A stretch of DNA of 64,000 nt, from positions 17,625,750-17,689,749 of the forward strand of contig JAGTTD010000001.1 of assembly GCA_018398585.1 (NCBI GenBank). The letters are read 5' to 3'. Made by a program: the position numbers and the translations under genes. How positions within the stretch are numbered: the first letter of the stretch is position 1; each line of letters opens with the position of its first letter. The notes beneath the pieces were generated by a model that worked only from the letters and a program-made list of their open reading frames with translations, was not told the origin of the DNA and did no database searches. The stretch is from Simmondsia chinensis (Eukaryota; Streptophyta; Magnoliopsida; Caryophyllales; Simmondsiaceae). Below, in pieces: positions 60,801 to 64,000 of this stretch.

Positions 60801-60971
60801 ATATTTCTTCTTTGGTCAAAAATCCGTAATAATCAATGTCAAAATTGGATGCAGATATTTATCACTGGTTGGTGGCTCTGTCCAGATCTATATTTACGGC
60901 GACCTTTCAATAATTATTATTCCTCTCGACTTGATACTCTGCTTGAAGCGAAAGCAAAACAAGGAGTTCAG
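39685..60971 (+). CDS. PLDP1: Phospholipase D zeta (PX-PH-PLD class), 5' part; nonsense codon at position 5
   Basis: Eight exons (39685-39882, 53122-53223, 53925-54037, 54128-54269, 58585-58755, 59279-59452, 60444-60686, 60855-60971) join in phase to 420 codons; the family is about 1100 residues long. PX domain: about residues 30-200 (FDELPKATIISVSRPDAGDISPLLLSYTIE, FKWRLMKKASQVIYLH, LNHILGNLDIVNSRE). PH domain: about 205-330 (YGPKLKEDYVLVKHL, VWVVLKPGFLAFLEDPF, KVKDWVSAINDA). The catalytic region starts with WCHPHQFGSFAP and FITGWWLCPDLYLRRPF; the HKD motifs lie beyond the window. The family hydrolyses phosphatidylcholine to phosphatidic acid, independently of calcium, with phosphoinositide binding by PX/PH, and acts in root development, trafficking and phosphate starvation. 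RPPEGWCHPH favours the zeta1 over the zeta2 type. Codon 5 is TAG (39697-39699), so this allele may be impaired or the base may be an error. Confidence 0.85.
40330..40700 (-). repeat. Possible gypsy LTR remnant
   Basis: The text resembles the LTR style of the gypsy elements above, for example CATTGCCTTATTAATACTCCCCTTCATCC, which on the minus strand would be a polypurine tract before an LTR start. There is no partner LTR. Confidence 0.3.
40735..41221 (+). pseudogene. Old gag fragment, left piece
   Basis: It aligns with the gag ORF of the younger element (48595-49080): GGATATGCTCTTAGTTG, CCTTGAAGATGA and the zinc-knuckle region are shared, with many substitutions, small indels and stops. The alignment ends where copia C2a begins and resumes at 52004. 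Confidence 0.75.
41222..42157 (+). repeat. 5' LTR of C2a
   Basis: It starts TGTTGTATATATT and ends near AAACACCAAGA before the primer binding site. The inverted counterpart is 44827-45617. Confidence 0.75.
42197..42955 (+). pseudogene. C2a Gag with in-frame stops
   Basis: From ATGGCTTCTTCTAAGCATG the frame reads MASSKHDIEKFNGKNEFEF*KVK, a UBN2-type copia Gag, through RSLEDSLDEFHKLIKDL and an Asn-rich linker to the zinc knuckle CYDCGKLGHIKRYC near the end. About four TAG codons interrupt it. Where the C2b copy is readable, one stop replaces Gln (VPDEVQ). This fits C-to-T change at methylated cytosines. Confidence 0.8.
42946..44770 (+). pseudogene. C2a protease, integrase and RT N-terminus
   Basis: The protease has DSGCSLHMT (43065-43095). 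The GAG-pre-integrase zinc motif spans about 43380-43500 (LGHERXLFELSKTGLLG, then CDHCIFGKHHRLAF). The integrase core begins with DYIYSDLWGPSRVPTIGGAHYFLS (43550-43620), and 43899-44255 covers AVNTIAYLINKSPSTAI and FGCFAFAHQSEGK. RT starts at 44600 (WLNVMSSKMECLKKNHTY...SKWVSR) and is cut off. Several frames are needed. Confidence 0.8.
44827..45617 (-). repeat. 3' LTR of C2b
   Basis: It is the reverse complement of the C2a LTR family: GTCATTTCTAAGAT at one end and TATATATACAACA at 45605-45617 followed by ATCTCCACTTTGG (polypurine tract on the minus strand). Confidence 0.75.
45618..47645 (-). pseudogene. C2b RT, RNase H and part of integrase
   Basis: On the minus strand 46747-46959 has KQIDVTTAFLHGEVEKEILMAQPKGF (RT), and near 46610-46650 a YVDDM catalytic motif can be read. 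At 46356-46547 MKDLGDAKKILGMEI follows. RNase H remnants with stops extend to about 45700. 47040-47300 covers the RT start also present in C2a. Confidence 0.75.
47646..47886 (+). repeat. 5' LTR of the gag-protease element
   Basis: It is 241 bp, from TGATGCAGCATTG to GTGCTACATCA, with a promoter-like CTATAAATAGAGC near 47796. Confidence 0.85.
48340..48510 (+). repeat. Telomere-like AAACCCTAA cluster in the element leader
   Basis: About ten copies of AACCCTAA/AAACCCTA alternate with TTCGAAA or TTTCGAA in 170 bases. They form a tandem-like leader repeat upstream of gag and are not a telomere. Confidence 0.7.
48544..49209 (+). CDS. Gag of the young gag-protease element
   Basis: The 221-codon open frame begins MENIFTCKG; the coding sense clearly extends upstream (DPEELYDWISY before the Met), so the true start is further 5' or non-AUG. 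It has the retrotransposon Gag core ALSWWIYTETHPGL...LKEAMTRKFVPFNYARELYSKLCSL and a CCHC knuckle CYGCGAKGHPARDC (near residues 159-172). It packages element RNA in the family. The protease lies in another frame, overlapping at 49181-49209. Older copies are at 40735-41221 and 52004-52257. Confidence 0.8.
   Translation: MENIFTCKGVKQEDRVNFAVACLKGYALSWWIYTETHPGLQGPILTWNRLKEAMTRKFVPFNYARELYSKLCSLKMIDKKVNSYTREFQKLVTRCSFEDFEHQRVIRYIGGFKSHIQAELYGMTFESVDMAASYAMNAERKWKMQREALGPRSDMVPRSSIVCYGCGAKGHPARDCPLKFKMMVTLVEPNSSNDTALAEAIEEETGELKEEIVEAVFRIGR
49181..49684 (+). pseudogene. Protease of the young element, one in-frame TGA
   Basis: The frame reads to AIVDTGAAFNLISR, the D-T-G active site of a retropepsin, then TGA at 49403-49405, then continues in the same frame with VVQELGVPQEHSRPIRLFGF and CDIILGRPW. 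The element then goes straight to its 3' LTR without RT. The stop may be a decay mutation. Confidence 0.75.
49781..50021 (+). repeat. 3' LTR of the gag-protease element
   Basis: It is 241 bp and nearly identical to 47646-47886. Confidence 0.85.
50022..51942 (-). pseudogene. C2b integrase, protease and Gag
   Basis: Minus strand: integrase at 50019-50273 (RTNKTLLDRVRCML, LINKSPSTAI) and 50483-50812 (LWHKRLSHI, CYQCIFGKHHRLAF, DYIHSNLWGPSRVP). Protease: MDSGCSFHMT near 51120. Gag: 51448-51831 and 51079-51354. A stop and frameshift break each domain. Gag is better preserved than in C2a. Confidence 0.8.
52004..53030 (+). pseudogene. Old gag-protease fragment, right piece, interrupted by a TRIM
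   Basis: The left part (52004-52257) and right part (52816-53030) align with 49090-49590 of the young element, including a degenerate protease site (LDMRAAFNLMFRR, where the young copy has VDTGAAFNLISR). It continues the fragment at 40735-41221, so the copia block was inserted into this older element. Confidence 0.7.
52258..52815 (-). mobile_element. TRIM (terminal-repeat retrotransposon in miniature)
   Basis: Direct repeats 52258-52457 and 52628-52815 (200 and 188 bp) flank 170 bases. The minus-strand primer binding site CATGGTATCAAAG (52615-52628) and purine tract GTGAAGGGGAG (about 52458-52468) sit at the right places. It has no coding capacity. Confidence 0.8.
53122..53223 (+). CDS. PLDP1: PLD zeta exon 2
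   Basis: Thirty-four codons, FKWRLMKKASQVIYLH through HEKQEQ, in phase 0 at both ends. This is part of the PX domain. Confidence 0.9.
53224..53924 (+). other. PLD zeta intron 2
   Basis: It is 701 bases with several A and T runs (poly-T at 53409, poly-A at 53681). No element was recognised. Confidence 0.75.
53925..54037 (+). CDS. PLDP1: PLD zeta exon 3
   Basis: 113 bases reading VKEWLQHIGIVDHT then an acidic, variable linker (HDDGDFDDAAVRFHQEG). It ends in phase 2. Confidence 0.85.
54128..54269 (+). CDS. PLDP1: PLD zeta exon 4
   Basis: 142 bases completing the split Arg codon, then YVPSRAALPIIRP through GYLNHILGNLDIVNSRE. The preceding intron is only 90 bases. Confidence 0.9.
54394..54572 (+). 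repeat. Two SINE-like 3' ends in tandem (99-bp period)
   Basis: GCATATATTTCATCCCCCAACACC begins at 54399 and 54498, each followed by GGCACTGGGTTTGTTGTTG. This resembles the 3' part of plant AU/TS-type SINEs with (TTG)n tails. No 5' tRNA-like head was seen. Confidence 0.45.
55126..56169 (-). mobile_element. TRIM-like element in PLD intron 4
   Basis: Terminal repeats start TGTTAAAA at 55126 and 56018 and share about 150 diverged bases. The minus-strand primer binding site ACATGGTATTAAAAC lies at about 56006-56020. GTAAG at 55121-55125 and 56170-56174 is a candidate duplication. It has no coding capacity. Confidence 0.6.
56626..58193 (+). repeat. 525-bp sequence repeated three times in tandem
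   Basis: Units start at 56626, 57151 and 57676 (CTAATTTTTAGATTATG); the last is about 518 bases. Copies are nearly identical. Each contains an internal direct duplication of about 48 bases (GCGATTCTTTTTTGCCACC twice). The short frames in them are parallel artefacts of the repeat. Confidence 0.9.
58585..58755 (+). CDS. PLDP1: PLD zeta exon 5
   Basis: Fifty-seven codons, VCKFLEVSKLSFLREYGPKLKEDY through CRLFCCCDNNWQK, at the PX-PH junction. The Cys-rich FCCC stretch is also seen in the family. Confidence 0.9.
58756..59278 (+). other. PLD zeta intron 5
   Basis: It is 523 bases from AAA|GTAATT to TTATGTAG|GTG, in phase 0. No element was recognised. Confidence 0.8.
59279..59452 (+). CDS. PLDP1: PLD zeta exon 6
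   Basis: Fifty-eight codons, VWVVLKPGFLAFLEDPF through PLRYSFK, the core of the PH domain. Confidence 0.9.
59453..60443 (+). other. PLD zeta intron 6
   Basis: It is 991 bases. A short tRNA-like patch (CAAGTGGTAAAACT...GGTCACAGGTTCG, about 59942-59995) could be a SINE remnant. Otherwise nothing was recognised. Confidence 0.6.
60444..60686 (+). CDS. PLDP1: PLD zeta exon 7
   Basis: Eighty-one codons starting ISSGNWSVSLR (the family has a TSGN-like start here) through KVKDWVSAINDA, RPPEGWCHPHQFGSFAP and ENAKSE. The acceptor TATTACAAG|ATT was chosen because it alone keeps phase 0 and the PH sequence. Confidence 0.85.
60855..60971 (+). CDS. PLDP1: PLD zeta exon 8
   Basis: Thirty-nine codons, IFITGWWLCPDLYLRRPF through LLEAKAKQGVQ, the start of the PLD catalytic fold. 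The donor CAG|GTGCAC follows. The next exon is not found before the window ends. Confidence 0.9.
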
Positions 60972-61111
60972 GTGCACTTGATATTAGATTACTTTTGGGA
61001 ATTTAATATTATATTATTTTGGGCCCTCGATTCTTAAGATTTGGCTTATGATTCTAGTTTGTATCAATTATTCAGTTGATATATTATTCATTTGACACAG
61101 ATGATTATATT

Positions 61112-62370
61112 TGTTGGGTTATGTGGAGCTTGGTTGTATTGTGCTTGGTTTATAAAGTATAGGATTGGGCCAATCCTATTGAGGCTCATGTCACACTAGG
61201 CTTTAGTGTGGTGGCTCTATATATGCACTGAGGCTGTGTATATTACCTTTAAGGTTGAGAAGGGTTTGAGAGGGTTGAGAGTTAAGACGTCTCATGTAAA
61301 CTCCCATTAAATAATGAAGTTATTGTGCTCCCCTCCGTGGATGTGGGCTTCGGTTGAACCACGTAAATTCCGATGTTCTCCTAATCCCTTTTGTTTTTGA
61401 TTGTTACGTTGATTTATGGTTTGTATATTCTGTGGGTGATCTTAATAGATGGTTTCAGAGGCCCAACAATTGATATCTGAGCTCAGGTTTAGAGCTTGGG
61501 TTGAACTTAAATCGAGGATTTATTAGCCAGTGGGAGATGAGAACCGGTTGCTAACGTCAGTGGTGAAATTCCAGATGCTAGTTCTGGTGGTGACCGAATC
61601 TCAACGGTAAAGGCACGGTTGCGGTTGATTCGGATAGATCATGGGTTTGATCGGTAAACCGAAGGTGTAAACTGCGGAAGTAGTTGATTTCTAGTAGATC
61701 ATGGGTTTGATTGGTAAATCGAAGGTGTAACATCGGTAGTGGTTGATTCGGGTAGATCATGGGTTTGATCGGTAAATCGAAGGAGTAAATTGCAGTGGTG
61801 CCCTAGTTGGAGTGACGGGCTGTGTCTCAGTGAAAGCGGCAATGGCTTAGTAATGGTAAATTTGATCAGAGTGGACGAGAGACTATATCAGTTTACCTGA
61901 GTGTTAGATTTGGTGGACCCGGAGCAAATTAGTGTTGAAGAAGTCGGTTCGAACACCGGTGGGAGTTTCGGTTGTGGCGCTTTGGTGTGAGCGGGCTTGA
62001 CGAAGGCTGGAGGTGAGGTTCGTGTCCTGAGAGCAGCAATGAAAGCCGAGGATGCTTCGTGCAGTGGTGGTCAACGCCTGAGCGAAGAGCATAGCAGTGG
62101 TGTGTGCCTGGGAGAGGCAAACGTGCGCGTGGTGGTGATGCAGACCCGTGTAACAACGGATGTGGTTTGGCTCAACGGTGGTGCCGGTGGTTCCTCTGGT
62201 GTCTGGTGGTTACGTGGTGGCCTGAGGCGCAGCACAAAAGTATGGCTTTAACATGAACTATAGCAAGAAGGGCACTGGTGGTGTTCTAATGGTTCGAAAT
62301 ACCTTGTGCAGTGTCCTGAGTGTCAACGTCGCCGCCGGTGTCGTGGTAGGATGCGGCGGATGTCCGGTGA
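61112..62370 (+). mobile_element. Copia-type LTR and leader fragment in intron 8
   Basis: The LTR (61112-61468, 357 bp, TGTTGGGTTATGTGG to GGCCCAACA) has CTCTATATATGC as a TATA-like element near 61215. It is followed by a degenerate primer binding site ATTGATATCTGAGCTC. The leader is GC- and GTGG-rich with a 60-bp repeat. No gag or pol is seen before the gypsy insertion at 62371. Confidence 0.65.
61620..61795 (+). repeat. 60-bp tandem repeat in the copia leader, three copies
   Basis: TAGATCATGGGTTTGAT recurs at 61635, 61695 and 61753, each followed by CGGTAAA.CGAAGG.GTAA. Confidence 0.75.
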
Positions 62371-62863
62371 TGTTATGACCCAACTGAATCCTAGGTCACA
62401 AACTAAGTATTTATTGATTTAATTGAGAGGAAGAGGGAGAAGAAGAAAAGAGAGTAAGGGAGAAGTAGAATTGACAGTGAAAGTGAGGGAGAAAGTGAGA
62501 GTTTGAGAGAGAGAGAGAGTGAGAGAGATAGAAATGTAAATTTCTTATTGATCTTCAAAAGTTGAATCATAAATTGATACTTCCCTCCTTCTATAGACAT
62601 AAGGGATAAGGGAAGAGGATAAAACAGGAAAAAAAAAAACCCCAAAAAATCTGGTAAAACTGAAAACAACCCTAGCGCGCCAAAAGCAGCCAACGGCTAC
62701 TAATTGCATTTCCCACGAAAATGCCATTTAAAAGATAGTTAGGTATTTTAACTTCCAAATCCATTTTTTGGGGAAATTGGGTAGATTAAGATGTTAATTC
62801 TAATAATTCTAGCTCAATTCAACAACTTAGAACTAAGAATTAAGAGAATTAATCAACTTAATT
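62371..62863 (-). repeat. 3' LTR of the intron 8 gypsy element
   Basis: The left end is TGTTATG. The right edge is placed just before the C-run, because the usual ACA terminus is eroded. It contains a GA/CT-rich microsatellite near 62500-62530. Confidence 0.6.
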
Positions 62864-63398
62864 CCCCCCCCCCCCCTTCTTTTGCGGCGGGCAAAATTAC
62901 ATTCCTTCCTTTCTTTTGGATAGTCAAATTAAGGTTAACAAAATCAAGAAGGATAGGATTGTATAACTTCAACCAATCTACGCCAAGTAAGATATCACAA
63001 CCACCTAATCTAAGGATTCTGAGGTCATAGTTAAATGTGTGTCCTTGCATTTTTCAAGTAAAGCTTGGACATATGGTGTGTGTGGACATCTTATCTCCAT
63101 TTGCAACAGTAAAGGTTAATGTAGGGCCTGGTTTCAGCTTAAACCCACCAGATTTAACCACCCTAGGATCAACAAAGCTATGGGTAGAACCACTATTAAT
63201 CAACACTAAGACATTGTGCTTCTTGACCAACCCTTTAACCTTGATGGTCCTATGGTCAGTGTCAACTTTTCCCTGATGTTCGGTAATTGCCATGACTAAT
63301 GGTTCATCATCCAAAGGGTCCTCAATGGTGGTTTCTTGGCTTACTTCATCTGATTCAGTTGAAGGGAGCTCATCATTAGGTTTATCAATCTCAACCAA
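62853..63398 (-). pseudogene. Protease of the intron 8 gypsy element, active-site Asp changed to Asn
   Basis: The frame at 63054-63398 holds VLVLINSGSTHSFVDPRVV; the catalytic D-S-G reads N-S-G (codon AAT at 63195-63197). The fold continues at 62853-63050 with RILRLGGCDILLGVDWLKLYNPI after a stop or shift near 63052. The change and the break indicate decay, and RT does not follow. Confidence 0.8.
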
Positions 63399-63400
63399 AC

Positions 63401-64000
63401 TTATTTGCTTGTTTTGACATACATGACCTGGGAAATATCTTTCCTCACACCTATAGCATGCTGGAAGGTTCCTTTTGGGGTCAAAATTTCGTGAATTAGT
63501 ACCATAATTGGATGATCATTGGGAAGAGGAAGAACTAGTCTTCTGGGGTGCTGCAGAAATGCTTTTCTGCGGTACACTAGAAGCAGTTCTCTGGTTCTGT
63601 TGGCCTTTTTCAACACTTGAACTCAGCCTACTTGTTTGTGTGTTAGTACTGTCAATGTACTGGGGTCTCTTGAAACTAGAGGTATAGCTAGTAGTGTTCT
63701 TGGATGTGTTAGGATGGGCCAACTCTTGATGCCTTGCTAATTCCAAGGCTTGTACCAAAGTAGTGGGCTTATAAATAGATATAGTATGATTAATTTCTGG
63801 TCTAAGTCCACTAAGATAGTTTGATACAAAGTACTCTTCACGCAAATGGGTATCATCCCTTTTCATATAAGCCTTAAGTTCCTCAAACCTAGTTTGATAT
63901 TCAAGAATTGAACCGGTTTGTTGTAACTTTTTGAATTCTTGAATTACATTTGTATATTTCTTGTCCCCAAAATGCAAACAGAAGTCCTCCACAAATGGGT
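63401..64000 (-). pseudogene. Gag of the intron 8 gypsy element, partial
   Basis: Frame 63516-63992 has FCLHFGDKKYTNVIQEFKKLQQ, GSILEYQTRFEELKAYM, YFVSNYLSGLRPEI and a Ser-rich linker, all typical of plant gypsy Gag. The zinc-knuckle region (about 63420-63470, CYRCEERYFPGHVC-like with shift) follows. The N-terminus lies beyond the window. Confidence 0.8.

Larger units (their letters stand above)
60972..64000 (+). other. PLD zeta intron 8, longer than 3 kb, open at the right edge
   Basis: It begins GTGCACTTG and contains a copia LTR with leader and a gypsy gag-protease element. No further PLD exon was identified. Confidence 0.75.
62371..64000 (-). mobile_element. Gag-protease gypsy element, 3' part, open at the right edge
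   Basis: The LTR (62371 to about 62863) starts TGTTATGACC. A run of 13 C (62864-62876) is the minus-strand purine tract. The protease frame ends directly beside it, so RT and integrase are absent. Gag continues to the window end. Confidence 0.75.

Noticed and set aside
61929..62251. GC-rich open frames on both strands
   Set aside because: They lie in the leader of the copia fragment with GTGG-type repeats. Frames on both strands reflect composition and no motif is seen.
62403..62693. Minus frame with Ser-Leu repeats
   Set aside because: It is an artefact of the GA/CT-rich part of an LTR.
1..64000. Novel prokaryote-like system, CRISPR array, operon or viral genome
   Set aside because: All recognisable coding sequence is of plant retroelements or one spliced plant gene. 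No regularly spaced short repeats with unique spacers exist.

Overview
This window looks like nuclear DNA of a flowering plant, most likely a eudicot with a repeat-rich genome. The support is a spliced plant-type phospholipase D zeta gene, several lineages of plant Ty3/gypsy and Ty1/copia LTR retrotransposons, a plant L1-type LINE, a plant mobile domain pseudogene, TRIMs and MITEs. I see no bacterial, organellar, rRNA or tRNA gene and no CRISPR array. The species cannot be named from the sequence alone.

Layout. (1) 1-16107 is one Tat/Athila-like gypsy element (E1) whose 5' LTR is cut by the window edge. It carries three insertions: a 5'-truncated LINE (3177-5255), a near-complete chromovirus G1 (5606-11301) and a gag-only gypsy element (11896-14872, inside the 3' LTR). 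A tandem array of three 96-bp tRNA-like units lies at 5296-5583. (2) 16108 to about 34848 is a second Tat-like element (E2): part of a 5' LTR, integrase remnants, an antisense plant-mobile-domain pseudogene and a 3' LTR. It is split by a chromovirus fragment Z (17678 to about 28530), which is itself split by a copia element C1 with LTRs up to 2.2 kb (18544-27075). A solo LTR of the C1 family (31115-33323) sits in the mobile-domain pseudogene. (3) 34849-39468 is AT-rich intergenic DNA with a copia-like solo LTR, two copies of a TIR element, a foldback MITE and a TA microsatellite.

(4) From 39685 to the right edge lies the only host gene recognised, the 5' part of a phospholipase D zeta gene (PX-PH-PLD class). 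Eight exons give 420 codons covering the PX and PH domains and the start of the catalytic region; the HKD motifs lie beyond the window. All exon joins are in phase, but codon 5 of exon 1 is TAG. Intron 1 is 13.2 kb long and holds two copies of one copia family in opposite orientation (41222-44770 and 44827-52003), a young gag-protease gypsy element (47646-50021), an older relative of it in two pieces, and a TRIM. Intron 4 (4.3 kb) holds another TRIM, SINE-like 3' ends and a threefold 525-bp tandem repeat. Intron 8 (more than 3 kb) holds a copia LTR and a second gag-protease gypsy element that runs off the window.

How the parts relate. The retroelements form a nested stratigraphy: target-site duplications and LTR pairs give the order of insertion. 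Several elements are non-autonomous (gag only, or gag plus protease), and one of them lies beside an autonomous relative with a similar Gag N-terminus. The PLD gene appears to have tolerated large intronic insertions, because every exon after the first is intact. Coordinates and exon joins were read by eye; percentages were counted by hand and are approximate.
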